A stretch of 64,000 bases of DNA. It comes from Colius striatus. Its lineage: Eukaryota > Chordata > Aves > Coliiformes > Coliidae. A program made the position numbers and the translations under genes. How positions within the stretch are numbered: the stretch's first letter is position 1; every line of letters starts with the position of its first letter. Shown in pieces: positions 47,403 to 62,304 of the stretch. Under the pieces are notes generated by a model that did no database searches, had not been told where the DNA came from, and saw only the letters and a list, made by a program, of their open reading frames with translations. The stretch spans positions 2,427,374 to 2,491,373 of the forward strand of contig NC_084762.1 in assembly GCF_028858725.1 (NCBI RefSeq), written 5' to 3'.

Positions 47403-47995
47403 ATCACAGAATCCCAGAATGGTGGGGGTGGGAAGGACCTTGCAGAGCTCCCCCAGCTAAAGCAGGTTCCACTCGCTCAGGGGGCACAGGAATGTGTCCA
47501 GGTGGGTTTGGAAACCTCCTGAGAAGGAGCCTCCACACCCTCCCTGGGCAGCCTGGGCCAGGGCTCCCTCACTTCAGCGCCAAAACAGTTTCTCCTCCTG
47601 TTCCACTGAAATTTCCTGTGTTATGTGCCCATTACCCCTTGTCCTGGCCGCCACAGAACAAAGACTGGCCCCATCCTCTTTATATCCACCCTTTACATAT
47701 TTATCAGTATTGCTGAAGGTCCCACCTCAGCCTTCTACTCCAGTTTGAACAGCCTCAATTCCCACATCCTTTCCTCCTCAAAGAGATGTTCCAATCTCCT
47801 CAGTATCTTGGTAGCCCTGTGCTTGCCTCTCTCCAGCAGTTCCCTGTCTCTCTTAATCTGGAGGGTCCAGAACTGGACACGGGACTTCAGATATAGCCTC
47901 ACCAGGGCAGAATACAGGGGGAGAAGAATTTCCTTCTAGCTGCTGGCCACACTTTTCTTACTGCAGCCCAAGATGTCATTGGCCTTGATAAAGAG
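47403..47995 (-). mobile_element. CR1 retrotransposon copy, about 590 bp
   Basis: It begins CATCACAGAATCCCAGAATG (CR1 3' terminus, reversed) and proceeds through GTCCAGGTGGGTTTGG, GGCAGCCTGGGCCAGGGCTC, CCATTACCCCTTGTCCTGG, CTCTCCAGCAGTTCCCTGTC and TCCAGAACTGGACACGGGAC, to a reverse-transcriptase remnant near 47990. No open frame of the element survives. Confidence 0.93.
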
Positions 47996-50900
47996 GTTTC
48001 CTTTAATGCAATGAGACTTCCTATCAGTAAAATGATGTACATGCTCACATACTGAACAGGATCAACTTGTCCAATGAATTGTCCAGAGTGAACAACACAA
48101 TCAGCTCCACCAAATGTCCAGCACATGAGTAGGTACACGTGCAGAGTCACACACATGTACACAATCCCTTCCACTCCACCGCCCCACGGCAAAGCCAAGC
48201 ACTCAAGTCTGATGCTAGTTTCATCTCTCGGCAGTCTCTTCTCTGCCTTTGAGCAGTAATTTGTGTCATAATACAGGATAATGTACTTCCATGTGTTTCA
48301 AAAATACACTCATCCGAGCTTTCAGAAATAATAATGTCGTTTAGGTATCATTTTGGTTTTATTTCTGAAATAGACTTTGATACGAGGCAGTGGAAATGAG
48401 ATATTAAATAAAAACCTTGCTCTGCTGCCAACTCCCAAAACCTTTCCTTAAGGAGAAGAGTACATATGTGCATCTCCTCAGCTGCTACCCACTCTATTGA
48501 TTCAAAGCTGCAACACTTTCTTTTATATTACTTAATTTATCTTTATTTATTGTAACACTGATAACGTTCAAACTGCATTAGATAATGTACTAGATAAGAT
48601 ACCTCTTTAAAACCTCTCACTGAGATCCTATTGGGACTGGCACGTAATTGAAAACACTTAATGGAATATTTCAGGGCATATTGCCAGAGAATGAACAAGA
48701 AAAATCACATTTCATTTTAAAATGCCACAGAAATAATAAAAAAGTCACTTAAAACGATGGTGGCTGTGGTTAGGTTTAGAAAAGGATGAGTATTGTAATT
48801 TACATTGACTTTCTTTCTTTCTCAAGTTATTTTCCCTTTGTTACATTTGACAACTCACCCACTGTCTTCCCAGAAATGTCTGACATTCCTTTTAATTAAG
48901 TAGCAAGGGGTGACAAGCAACAGTCTTCTTTTTCTGAAGACTGCTGAATGCATTGGGTGTGTTTTCAGCCTCGGGACCAAGTCCTCAGTTGGTTCATCCC
49001 CTCGGAAACTAACATTACAAGTTCTGCCTTGACCATTCTATGATGGTACAAAGCCAAGTTGTAATACTCTTAAGTCAGGGTTTGGTTTACACTGTCCTTC
49101 TCTTAGGCCATAATGATATTTAGGTCTCAAAGGGCTCAAAACTCTTAGGTTTTGAGGCTTCTGATGGCAATACAATACAATCCAGCCAAGACACTTTTCA
49201 AACTTGAGGTCTTATTAACCTTTCAGGTGCTTACACAGCTTTAGACAAAAGGAGATGTCCCTCATCTAAGTAAAATGAGTAACAGAGACTTTAAGAAGTC
49301 GTTCCTGTGATCACACAACAGACTACAGGAGATCCCTTGCATGCAGCTGATATCCACACAAGTTCATACCACAAATTCAGCACCGAGACTCTCTCAAGCA
49401 TCTTTGCACAAGGAAAATGCCTCGTGCAAGGAAAGAAGTTTCTACCGAGACTGTCCTAGTCAGGAGAAGCACTAAAAGGCAGCTTCAGTTGACAAAAGTC
49501 CCTGAGTTAAATAAGTAAGAGCAAGGAAGCTGATCACAGATGTCAGGTTTCACAGAGGCAGATATAGTATTTTTTGCTGATTCAGACTCAGCCAACCTCA
49601 TCCTGGGATCATGTCTTTATATACATGACGAATCACAAGGAAATATGTAAGTCTTTAGTTGGACCTGTGCAACTTTAGGAACCTTGAGCACTCAAACTCT
49701 TTAACTATTTTGTAGGCTAATATTGTTTAACTGTCACTGACATTTTCACTCTAGTGGTAAAAATACTCATGCCACAAAGACATGTGTCACCCAGCCCCAC
49801 TGCATTCTAACAGCAGGCAAAGAATCCACCTGGGGCAAGTGAGTGTTTCAATTAGCCTCTGTTCCTTTTGCAGTCTCTTGTGCAAGCTCCATTTTAGAGG
49901 TAAACATCACTGAGCTGTTTTTATCCTGGCAAGAGGCAAGAGAAATTGCTCTTTTTTGTAGCCTGGCATTGAAAATTAGTGCTAAATCCAATTAAAAGAC
50001 TTGAATCCAAACTTCCTCCCAACACTGTGTTTTGGTATGCACCTCTCTAGGTTAAAATGTGTCTGAGTTAGCAAGCTGCTTCTCAGAGGAATCTCTTCAC
50101 AAGAGTCATCAACATCTTCAAGGGTATAGCTCATCCCTTGTCTATAATCCCAGTCCTGGATTTCCACAAGCACAGGGATATGACCACACATTATCCCCAT
50201 ACACCACCATATATGTGCCTGCAGCTTTGAGAATCACATTAGTAAACAGGCCCTTCATAAGTGTGCATCAGTAACAATAAGATGTAGCAAATATTCTGAG
50301 AGCTAGCTCATCCCTTCCACTTGTCATTATCTACAGAAGTCTGTGCTGCTATCAGCTAATATTCCCTACAGGCAGTTTTTCCCCTCTGGGTGCTCAGAAA
50401 TGATGAGGTTCACTGAAGCTTTTTTGTTGGAATGATGACCTGAAATCTGGAAATTGAATGCAGTGAGGAAGCCACAATCACCAACATTGGGAGAGCTTAT
50501 CAGTTTGATTCCTCTTTTGCAAAGGTCAGCCCCAAGCATTGCCTGATGCTGAGAGATGCCAGAGATAAGCTAAGTATGGAAAGAGCCTATGCTGAGCAGA
50601 AATCTCCACACCAGAATGGAGATCAGAAATGGCCACACTCAGATTTCAGCCTGTGGTAAATGTGTTGAATGTGTGAGCTATCTGCATTCATAGGTTTCAT
50701 TCACCCATTTACCACCTGTTCATGCAGCACTAGCCAATTCATTCAAAATCAAATCATGGGCTTCCTAACTAACAGAAGAAAACCAGTGTCAGTCACACCA
50801 TCACTATTAATTAATGTCTCTTTCAGAATATGTCCAAAGCTCTCAGATAAAACAATTGTCTAGGCAATATCCTATCTGCCTCTCAGAAATCCTGTGCACG

Positions 50901-53900
50901 CTCTCCCCAAATACTCCTGCCATTTAGCTTCTGAGACAAAGTGATCAAGATTGAACATCACACAGCATATGCTCACAGCTGGGACATGTCAAAAACAAGT
51001 TTGGAACCAGGGCATAGCACAGAGATGCCTTAAGCAGCAGTAAGAAATACATTCCTTACACCTGTGACTTAAAGCCCAGTTTTATAGCATTTGACCTCAT
51101 CTGCCTTTGACCAAGTCACCTATTTCTGTTAGTGGTGCCAGCCTTGGAGCACACACTTCATATATCCTCTGGTATCTGAGGTGATAAACACAGGCAGGAT
51201 AGGAAAAAGTAATCAGTATGGTGAAGGTGGCATGGGACTTCACAAGGGAAGGGGAACTGCGAGGGTATACGTGTGGTGCCGCTTGCCAACAGCCACAGAT
51301 TGTTTAACAGTCACCTCCAGGCAGTAAAACCGGTTGCCAGTTCAAGTGCCAGGTAATTTTATAGGATAATTATTAACCTTACAGAAGTTATTAGAGACTA
51401 GCTACCGGGAGACTTGTGAAGTGTGAATTATCGCTCTCCGTCTGACCGGGAAGGAGAGTTAATCCCCTCAAATGTTCTATGCTGAGCTGAAGATTATCCC
51501 CCTTTTTAGATATTAGAAAAATCTTCTGAAAGAATCAAATTACATACCATTTCTACAGTTGTGACAGAGCATTTACAAGATTTCTCTTCCATTTCTCTGC
51601 CACCCACCTGCCATCCTTCAGATCCACCCTCCTTCTTTGCAACAAGATGTTAGGAAAACACGGTTCTATCTCAGCCCTCTCTGATACTGCCATCTTCCTA
51701 CCACACCACAAGCACTGATGTGAATCTCATTACCTCTCCCATGGAAAACGTTTCTAAAGATGACAGCAGAGCTAACACCGTGTGCTGAGGAATCAGCACA
51801 GCCCTTTCAAGGTCTCAGTGTCTCCCTTCTCCTTCCCACTCAAAGTGAAAGCTGTTTTGCTGAGGATACAGATACTCCTCTCTCTTCCACCTCTTTCAGC
51901 CAACTTTATCCCTAATACTGATCTTTCAATACCTGTCCTGAAGCCAATTGCCACTATGAAACATTAGAAGGCCACATCGTGTGAAGGAAAGGGTGAGCAA
52001 GCAAGCTCTTCTGCATCTACCATTGCTGCTTTGTTACCCATCTCCTCCCTTCCACAGGGCTCTTGAAATAGCACATTTCTATTGGCATGCTTTAAATGGA
52101 TGTTCCCTTGAATATCTTGCCCTTTCTTCTCCTATCCCCAGAGCTCTGTAACTATCTTTTTTATCCCCACTAGGGAAAAAAAACAGTGTGCTGTGCTGTT
52201 GTCTTTTTTTAAGGAGCTGTGTCACATCAGTGCACACAGGTTTGTATTCCTCATACTCATATTCTCTCACCTTATTTCTTGACATCAGATGAGGAAATAC
52301 CTTCAAGGACCATACAAAGGCCAACATTTGCTATTCCTGTTGCACCAAAAAGGGTAAATTGTGTCTGACAGTAAGGCATAAAGCAGCCAACCCTGATTCC
52401 CAGAGCAACTCTTGTTTCACATGGCCACAACTAACAGAGTGACCCCAGAACTGTGAGGCACGCAGGGGTTCAGCAACCACTTTCAGTCCTTCCCCAAGTA
52501 TCTCACAGAGATTTATCTTTTTTTTGGTCTTGTTTTGGTTTGGACTTGTCTGAATGTGGCACTAGATTAAACATGAATGTTGTATTTCTTATGCCATCTC
52601 CCTTTGCATAAGCATGTCCTATTTAATATATTACTTTTGTGCTAGGAATGGACATTAGTTATTTCAACTTGTACCAACGCACTCTTTTCCAGAGATATCT
52701 TTGCTCTGGTCCCTAATATTTTCCTAAAGCTCCCAAAATACTGTCTTTTCTCCTTATATAGTCTATATTATAAGGGGAAATGAAGAATTTTGTTACTCAT
52801 TTGCCTTTTTTTTTTAATACCTAAGTCCTGGTGATACAGTTTGTACATTAAGTGAAGGCTGGGACAGCATCATTTAAGAGAGGTTTTTAAACTATTCTAT
52901 TGATGTGCTTGCTTAGTTTGTTGAACTTTTTGAGCTTTCTACCAGTCAAACGTTAAAATTAAAATAAATCTGTAAAGTATTGTGTTTTTTTTAGACAGAA
53001 GGGGAAATGAGCTATTTGCCATCTCTGGCTATATAGACTGGTAAGGAACCTGTGCATGTAGGTCTAAATTCTGCATAATCACAATCCAGAGGCCTTTGTA
53101 CATCCAAAACAGTATTATTTATTTCATAAAGCCTGAGGCTGACAAGTGGTAGATCTTTTCCTTGGTTACTTTCCTATATGTTTTTTAACTGATCCAGGTC
53201 CCTTTTGGAGTAAATAATTTCTTCCTTTTGCTTTATTGTACCTATTTAGTCCATCTTGGGTTTTTTTTAGCTCTCTGAATTCAAGTTGTGTATGTTCATA
53301 CAGTGTTTAGTGCACTGCATCGCTGAGCACAGGTAAAGCCTCTAATTTCTAAGTACAACCCACAGGAAGAATTAAAGCCATGAGGTTTTGTTCCACAAAG
53401 GCTGCCTGGCTGGCCAGTAACAGGTGTGAGACTTGCCTTGTCTTTAATCCCACAGGACCCAACTGTGTGTTTGATTTGCTAAGAGAAAAAAAAAATGTAG
53501 CTGTGCTTTGCTGACTAGGGGGAAGGAGCAGGGAAGGTCAGTCTAGACAGGAAGAATGGGTGAGAACAATTGCTCCACAGGTCTGTGCCTCTGAAGTAAC
53601 ACTGCAAACAGGCTGATGCTCTCCTATTAGAGCAGAAAGCTCTTTTACCCTTCAAAGTGCCACCTGCAGCAAAAAAATACCTCTTCCCAGTTACACAATG
53701 AAGTATCCTGGAATGATATCACATCAAATTAAAAATGCCTGAGACCTTGCTGGTGAAAGTCTCCAGGAAAAATGTCACTGATGCATGGCACCCCGTGATG
53801 AACTTCTGCATTTAGAATAAATCACAACCAATATTGCCATGTGGCATGCAAGCTAAATGACAGTAGTAGTCCCAAGTGCTACACTCAGTCAAACTGTTTA

Positions 53901-56900
53901 GGTCAACGAGACACTGCTTGAATAAATAGGGATTTCCAGAGTATTTAGGATCCAGACCTATTTTTTACACATCTGGCCTCAATAAAGGTCTCAAATATTA
54001 TTCTTGCTAAGTCTTAAATGAGACTCTGACTCCTCTTGCATCCAATGCTCAGGAAGAGTTCTTTCACTGGAATAAGACCACTCCCATATGTATTTATTTC
54101 AAGGAAATGCATCCATTTTGGGTTTCTGGCTTCCTTGATTTTGTCTCCTGAGATGTCTGGTTTTGAAGTCCCTGCCATAGTCTTTTTCTTCCCCCCTCAT
54201 TTTTCTAGTCCCCATTTATTGTTATAGTCCAGGCTCAGGTTCACCAATTTTCAGCCTGGATGAATTTTAAAAGGCCCACTATTAACTTCCTCCTGTTGTG
54301 TGTATCTAAATACAGTGTTGTCTTTTTCCTATGAAAAGCTTTGCCAAGAGACTATTAATCTAACCTTGTGTCACTATATCTTCCATGGAAATCCATGATG
54401 GGGAGCAGTCTTTACCATCTGTTTCCATCAGGAGGGTTATCTCAGTGTCTAGACACTATAGTGACAGGCTTTTTAGGGTTGCTGATACATAGACAGGGCT
54501 TTGGAGGGCTTGCATATAATCCTCTTCAGATGTGGATGGATGTTTTCCTGCAGTCTGGGATGAAGTTCAGAACTGTATTTCAACCACATTTGTCCCAGAG
54601 TGTAAATGGGACAACTTTGGTTAGCAGTAAACTCTTAACAGGTCTGAGGGATTAAATAGGGGATTAAGTAATAGAAAGAATCAGGGAGCCTGTATTGGAT
54701 ATAAGATTTATTTCTCTTCTTTTGGTTTTTAGCACAAATGAAAATTCTTCAAGCAGAGTCAAATGTTATTCTTATACTTTTAGTGGCAATGGTTTCCTTC
54801 AAGGAAAACTGTTACAAAAACATAAGAGCAAAACAGAAAGGGAGTATATGCCTATATGCACATAGATCTTTTATCACTGACACTTCAAAATATATAGATT
54901 ATTAAAAAAAAAGCTTTTAAATCTTGGTAGCTGCTCACCATTTGTTTATTTTGGCACGGTTCTGTTCTCAGAAAGCGAGAATAAAGCAAACAAACATACT
55001 CCCACCCTTTGCCATGTTCTGGTTCTCATGTGACAGTACAGTGCAGCAATGTTTGGGTCTTAAAACAGCAGAAAGCAGTGTCTGTTCTGAAAAACCTGCT
55101 TCAGTGGAAACTTTTACAACTGCTAGACATTCCTGCTCTGTGAGGTGTATGTCCTCCAGCAGCATTCCCCGTTGCCCCTGTAAGGTGGTCAGTGCCTCCA
55201 CAATCAAGTGGCTTCAAAGATGCTGAAAGTGCTTCTGCCTCACAGGAGGAGCTTGCTGTTGAGATGCTGGCTTTTCATCCATGCCCTTCTCTGACTGCAT
55301 CTCTAATCAACTCTCCCCAACTCAGCTTCCCCACTCGTGAGAGCCTCCCTGGGCAGAGTCACATCCTTCTTGTCCTGGCTTCCCAGCTGTCTTGCACATA
55401 GTTACTTTTGGTAGTACTAGCTGGAACACACACAACTGCCCTTGGAGAGAACTGGTTCATCATGGGAAGTTCAACAGGGAACAAGTCCAGGGCTGATGTT
55501 GTTATTTACTAACACAAACATAGGAGTGTGAATGACAATTAGCCATTACAGAAAACACTGTCAGTACAGAAGACGGGAGGAAGACTTTATTGTCCTTTCA
55601 GTTTGAAGTAGAAATGCTAGTAGAGAATAATGTGTTTCAATAACTATTAGGAGATGGAATCAGTTGAAAAATCAGAGAGGGTAGACGTGTGTCGAGATTA
55701 GTCCCATACAAGATGACTGGAGCTGACACTATAATATGGTTATGAAGGAGATACATATGTGCCTTGGAGAGTGGTGCTCTAACTTGATTGTTGGATGCCA
55801 GGACAAGATGAAGACACTGCAGCTGAAGACAAACAGCTGAGGGATTTATGGGATATGGTCTTTGATGTCTGGTAGCCTTGCATGGAGGAAGAGTGAACAC
55901 TACAGAAAGCTGATGCTAGAGCAAACAGCTCTGGGACAGGCTGAGCTACACATTTCCCTTCAGCTGGGATCTAGGAGTCAGAAGAACTGAAAAGAATGGG
56001 GTTTTTAACTTGTATTTTGCAGCCAGCCAGAAGAATGTATGCTTTCTAGTCTCAGACACTGTACTGCTATCAGTGTCTGGTTTCTGTAACCATCACTTGT
56101 TATTGTTACCTCCCAGAGAATAGAAGGCAAGGTAGACAAAAAACCCTCATGTTTATTTACTTTAAGTTCTTATTTGACAAGTGAAAAAAGCTAAAAAATC
56201 CCACCCTGATAAATGTAAGAACAATCTGCTATGGGGAAAAAAAATACTTAGTTGTAACTCAGAGAACCCACTCAAATTGATGGGCTGCAGTATGACCAGG
56301 AGTAAAGGAAACATACAGTATGAATACAGGTATCCATCCTACCTGACCTCTGAGAGAACAGCTCATTCCTGCTTCTCTGTGATTTACAGCTCAGATTTCA
56401 AAGCTCTGACTGTAAAAACCTTAGGAATCCCTTAAAAACATAACTGTTCTAAACCAACAGATGTATCATAACTCTTCAGACTGTAATTTATCAGATATTT
56501 AAATAGAAAGAGATTGGTCATGAGAAGCCTCACAGATCCTACCCTACTGTCAATATTTAATAGTGTTTTACCATACTGAAGAGTTGGTGTTGCCCAAAAC
56601 CCTGGGATGTTATTATTAACTGGCTAGGAACTTTTGGTCAGGTGAATTTCTCAGTATGACAGAAAAAATTCTCAGCTGCCATCTGAGAGCTTGAGAGTCC
56701 TCCTCACTGGGAGAGGACAGGACATTACCCATCCCCCCTAAAAAAAGACATCCTTGCAGGTGCCTGTCTGTCATACTTATACACACAGTTCTTCCTCTTC
56801 TCTCTAAATGCTTTCAGACTATGTTCTCCTAATGAAAGCTTCTGGTTATCTGTTAAAACCAACCTATGTAACCACAGATTCCACTGTGTGTAACTGGTGA

Positions 56901-59900
56901 AAAGAAGAAGATAGTTGCATCCAGCCACTGCTTGGCAGGACCTGCTAAAGGTTAAATTCTGACCAGCCCAGCCTGGAAGCCATTAGATGAGAAAAGCAAG
57001 CATATAGATTTGCTTCTGTCAGATCAGCTTAGAGCACAGGGACACATTTGCATTCCTTTGCATAGGGAAGAGGGAGAAAAAGAGAAAGAGCAGAACCAAG
57101 AGCTTCACATCTGTGCTGAAGTGAGGTTAAGCAGTGTCTGGCAAGGAGGTAATGATGGCCATTTCTGAAGCAAAACATCCTCCCATACTTTTCCCAAACT
57201 GCTCTATCAGTTTGGTTTCAACAGACAGTGATCTTTGCCAATTTCATACAGGGGAGACAAAGGAAAGACCTCCACTCTATACAGAGTTAATCATTGCCAT
57301 GACCTCCCAAATCAGGACATACACTTTGTCAGTAGCCATTTCTGGGCTGCAGGAAACCTAAACTGTGGATATGGATACAAAAGTCCAAGTAGTTTGACCA
57401 AAACTGGTGCCTGCACATACTTCTGAGTTCTACTTTGTTGGGTAGCAGCTGTGTTGTGAAACTGGTTGCCACAGGTCACAGGTACAGTGCTATTTATTGC
57501 CATTTGGGAAACGTGGGTCAGGTTTCTGAGATGCCATCAAGGATAAGAGTGCTTGCCAGAGCTATCAGGAGCTATAAAAGACTTTCTGGCCTCTGAATGC
57601 ACTGCTCAGTAAAATTAGCTCACTTTTGCCTTCTTTCTTATGCCTTTTTTTAATGAACAAACATTTGTAATCTGATACTGCATGAGATGTAGGTTATTAT
57701 CCTAGAATAAAAGCAGATATTTAATTATTTGGCTTTTCAGGTGATGATTTGGACCCATCTCCAATTCTTCCAGATAGAATAGGGACTGTATAGAGAAATA
57801 TTTCCTTTCCTGTTAAATACTTATCAGCAGAGTTAAGGAGCTGAACACATTTTTCTCAGAAGACATCATTCATTGACAGCAGAGAATATACAGGTCTAAC
57901 AAAGGTCAAATCATCCATCCCTGACCTCTGCATGCTACAGACCTGGGCTACTGTGGGAATGGTTCTTACAAATGTACTTGTTCTGCAGTTGGAATACAGC
58001 GTTTCTTCCTGCTGCTGCAAACAGGGAAGCTCCTGCTAGCTTGGAGCAGAGACTCTTTCTCTTGGAGCAGAACTTTCCCTGATCCCCCACTGCATGTGAA
58101 AGAACTCACAAAGCTGAGAGGTCTCCCAAACAGCACCTTCCTGATACCTCTGTCCATGAGACAGGAATTCTCGTGTGATGACAGTTAAATAAGTGAGAAG
58201 CCTCACTGAAACATGCTGTAAATTTTTCTCCTTGGTGGAAAGAGACAGTGTGCAGTAAAAAGCTGTTTGAAAATGAACAAGTTCCAGTTGAAGCAAGTGA
58301 GAGCTGACAGGTTTGGTCCTGCACATTACATTCTTTTGTAAGCCAGAGAGATGCTTTCTGTGAGGATTTTCCATGCTCCATTAGAAAAAAATAATCTTTT
58401 GTCTTGTATATATGATGGAGAGACTGCTTAACTCAAGCTGTGGATGGGATTTACAAGGAAAGCTGCACTTGTAAAGCAAGAGAAAAGAAAAAAAGGCTTT
58501 GTACATATAAAGGATTACATTTCAGGCTGCAGAAGGATAAGAAAATAAGTTTCACTAAGTGTTACTAACAAGACAGAAAGCTACCACTGGAATCTCGAGA
58601 ACATCCTAGGTACAACTTTAAGTCACAGGAGGAGGCTGCAGGGCTTCAAGGTTCTCCTGCTCTCCAGAAAGCTTAGTGCATGAATTGAGGAGAAACACTC
58701 AGTCTAACTTTTGCCAGACCTACCTCTATACTCATCATGCACAACAACTCATGGCTTGCACACTGGAGAAGAAGAAATCTCTGAGGAGGAAGAAGGGGTG
58801 CAGTGGCAGAAGTACCAAATTTCAGTTGCAATGAGAGATTTTGGTTAGGCTTTTGGGAAAATCCAACCTCAAGCCTCAAATTGTGTGTTGCAGAAGCCAG
58901 TTTTCTACCACAAGAACAAAAACCTGTCTTTCAAATTTCAGTTCTAATAAATCTGAGGCATGTTGCCTGTGTACTGTAGGGCAAAGCTTGTTTTTATCAC
59001 TGGGGAAAAAAAGAAAAGCTAACAATTAACATTAAAAGCTGTAACTAGAACACACAAGTCTCTTCTTACAAAAAAACCCCAAGCAACTATATATATATAT
59101 GTGGGTAACAAAGTAGCTGATACATTATCTTTTGCCTCTGTTTATTGCTAGCGTAAGGCCAGATGCTGATGCCTTTACTGAGTGAGTCAACTCTTTAAGC
59201 AACTCTATCATTGCTCGAAACAAACTTGCAAGAGGACTAAAGTACTACTTGAACACTCCTTTGGTGTGTCAAAGCCCAACTCTGGAAGCACATTCCTTTT
59301 AAACATAGTTTCAAGACCAAAACAGTGCTTTGGCATTGCCATCTGGATTGCTGAATTGCCACAGCAAACTTTGCTGACTGGCCCACGCATACACAGAACT
59401 ACAAATGTTTGCATCCAGCACAGTGGTTACAGCATAAGCTTTATTGGCTCATATGTACACAAATAACCCCAAAGATAACTGGCTGCTGGAAATAAAGAAG
59501 GGAAAAATCATAAAGGTGATGCAAGGATGAAAAAGAGCAAATGAGTAAGGAAATTAAAGGATGATAGAGATGAATGGTGAGAGAAAGGTAAAGCCGTTCC
59601 ATTTTCTAAGTGGTAGACAGTACTGTAGAGTATCACAAATGCTTCCCAAGCCATAAGACTTGCCAGCAGACTTACAGCTTCACAGAAGAGCTGTGGATGG
59701 GATAGAACCCAGGAGGAATAGTAACAGCCTTGGGCTGAGAAATGCTTTTATTAGCAAAGGCTTTACACTTTTGGGTGGTGTCTTTCACCTGCATCACGGA
59801 TGAGGTAACTGAGAAACAGAACTGTTAGGCTCTTGGGGTGTCAGGATCACCTTCTATCCACTCTGAAGCTCAGCAGAAAAATGTTCCCTCATTAACTATG

Positions 59901-61919
59901 AAGTCATATGCTCTTAGCCAGAAGGCCACGTGAAAGGGGAGCCTGGTTCTGCCACAGTTCCTGCCCCACAAAGTGGGATCCTTCAGCTCCAATGTTAGGA
60001 TGTGTTCAGGTTGGAAGGACAGAACCTGATCTGCAAATTAGTGCAGAATCTAGCTGCATCTGCTACAAATCAGTGCTTAGAAATCTGTACTTGCATCACA
60101 CAGGAGCAATGGTTAGCACTTAGCTTGCCAGACTCCTGCAAAACTAAGGGCAACAGCAGAAGAATCGCTTGCATAGCTGCAACAGGCTTAAGACTGTTAT
60201 GTGATTGAATGAAGGATGAAAACAAACATTCACCCTGAACAAAGATGGTTTAAATCCAGAGCACTTTTCCAACCATCCACAGCATATTTAATTGGTATTA
60301 AATTGGAGCTTGGGAAGCATATGCAGAACCTTTCAACTCTACTGTGCCAGTCTGACCACAGGAAAACAAGGGGAAACACAAGTGTCCTTATAAAGTTGAA
60401 GCCTGTGGGTTTGGATTAACAAAGTGACAAGATTTCTTGTTTGGGTTTTTTATTAGATCAAAAGTTCAGTCTGTTTTCTTGTAGATTCCTCCATACCTCC
60501 ACCCTGCCAGGCTATGACTGAAAGGGACAGCAGAAGTATCAAAATATCCCATATAATCCTGTTCTTGCAATACTTCTGGCCCAACCAACCAAAACCAGGC
60601 TACTTCTGCTCCCCATGACCACTGGCTGACTGGAGCCTATGCTTCAGAGATGGTTATTTAAGAGGTGTGTGACTGTCAGACGCAGCCAAGCAGTGTTTAC
60701 TTCCTCTGCTGATCCTCTTTCCCAGAGATCCCTGTCATTTTCCCAGGGGCACGCACACTCAGAGCAGGGCAGCGTTTCCTCAACCTCCCTGAACCATCTG
60801 CAAGGCAGCAATTTTCCTGCAGCACTGCACAAAGGGTTTCCTCCCACTCCTCTTTTTTTTTGTGCAGCCACACATGTTATACATCCCCTAATGTGGGGAA
60901 GAGCTGCAGACATGGATCAAAGCTGCTAATAGAATCATGGAATAAACGAGGCTTAATAGGCTAACTACTTCAAATGTGATTAAAGTTACAAGAAACCAAT
61001 CTTTCTCCTTAACCAGGCCTGGCAGTTCCAGGTTAAAAACTGATTTTGTGAGGTTAGATGCTCTTCTTCCACATTAGTCTGGTTTCTGTATCTTTCCCCC
61101 CTCCCCGTTCCCACAAACTGCAATTTGCACATTTCCCGACAGAACCCTGCCAAGCCATCAAACAGACAAGCTGGCAACTTCAGAGGCTGAGCAGCAGCAC
61201 TTTTAAGCAGAAGAGAAGGAGCCAGCCAACTACTTGGCTCCCTTCCCCCCTTCCCAGCAAAATCGCCACGATAATTTTTGTAGGTCCTGGTGGTTTTGTT
61301 CACCTTGTATAACCAGTAATTTACTGAGTTTGCCTCTCCCTGCCACTTGCATAGCATGTTGATTTAAAATACAAAAGACACCATAAACTTGAGTGTTCTC
61401 CTGCAGCAGATACTGCATGCAATAGCAATTTTGTTCATGTTCATCTTTGAAGGCATTCCACATAGGAAAACGTGAGACAGACAAGCTTATTTTTTCATGT
61501 TAAGAGCTATTGTGAGAGAGGGTGACCTGAATGTAAAAGAAATTGGCTACAAGAGGGATAGATCAAGTTCACACTCATATTTTTTGATCTCTGTAAAACA
61601 TGTCACGTTATTATTACCTATTTTTAATCAACCAGGACTAAGTTCAGGACAGGGGAAGGCTTGCAACTAATGCTACCTGGAATATGATGAGATGAAAATG
61701 CTAAAGAAAGATGTAAAGAGGGAGATAGTGTTTAGGAGACATATGGCAACACGTTGGATTTTTAAAGCATCCATCATTCTCTGCATCAGTGTGGATAAGT
61801 CCATTTGCAAGGCCTGTACCACTTGGTAAGGGATAGCTTTCTTAAAAGGAAGAGTGAATGATCAGCAGGGACATCCACAGAGGTCTGTGTTAGAGAGACG
61901 ACAGAAGAGGCGCAGAGGG
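47996..61919. other. AT-rich intronic DNA, one CpG-bearing patch
   Basis: No gene or long repeat was recognised. The patch 51230-51480 stands out by CpGs and a palindromic AACCGGTT. A (AT)6 run lies at 59089-59100. Short CR1-terminus look-alikes near 49031 and 60928 are too short to call. Confidence 0.4.
51328..51335. promoter_or_regulatory. Grainyhead-type palindrome AACCGGTT
   Basis: AACCGGTT is the consensus site of Grainyhead-like transcription factors. It lies in a short stretch (51230-51480) with more CpGs than the AT-rich DNA around it. An enhancer role is inference only. Confidence 0.2.
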
Positions 61920-62125
61920 ATTGAGCCCGCCACAATACAAGAGCTAAGGGACCTCAAATGCAATTAGCAGGTGGCAGGTTCAAAACAAACAAAAGGAAGT
62001 ACCTTTTTTTAAGCCATTACACTATGGAAATTCATTACCACAGGATGTTACAGATGCCAAAAGCTTGCACAGCTCCAAGTAGTGATTAGACAAGATAACA
62101 TGAGGAAAAGTTAACCAAAGGCTAC
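61920..62125 (+). mobile_element. Ancient CR1 fragment of reptile-type lineage
   Basis: CACAATACAAGAGCTAAGGG, then GCAGGTTCAAAACAAACAAA, AGGAAGTACC, ATTCATTACCACAGGATGTT and GATGCCAAAAGC follow the order and wording of the 3' part of CR1 elements best known from turtles and crocodilians. They differ from the bird-specific copies elsewhere in this window. Divergence and small gaps suggest an old insertion. The element ends without a clear terminus. Confidence 0.75.
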
Positions 62126-62304
62126 AGAACAAAGGCAGTGCTGCTGTTGCAGCCACCAGTAGTGGGAGAAACATACTGGGAAAAAGCATGGCTGCACTCC
62201 TGCCTGTTCTTGGAGGTTTCCTGACACACTTGTCCTCAGCTATAGCTAGGGACAAGGGTACTGCCCCACCAAGCCTTTTGGTCCTCAGCTACACTGCTTT
62301 GCAA

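Noticed and set aside
49031-49046. CCATTCTATGATGG resembling the CR1 3' tip
   Set aside because: Fourteen bases without neighbouring CR1 sequence.
60928-60960. TAGAATCATGGAATAAAC resembling a reversed CR1 tip
   Set aside because: Too short and the following bases do not match.
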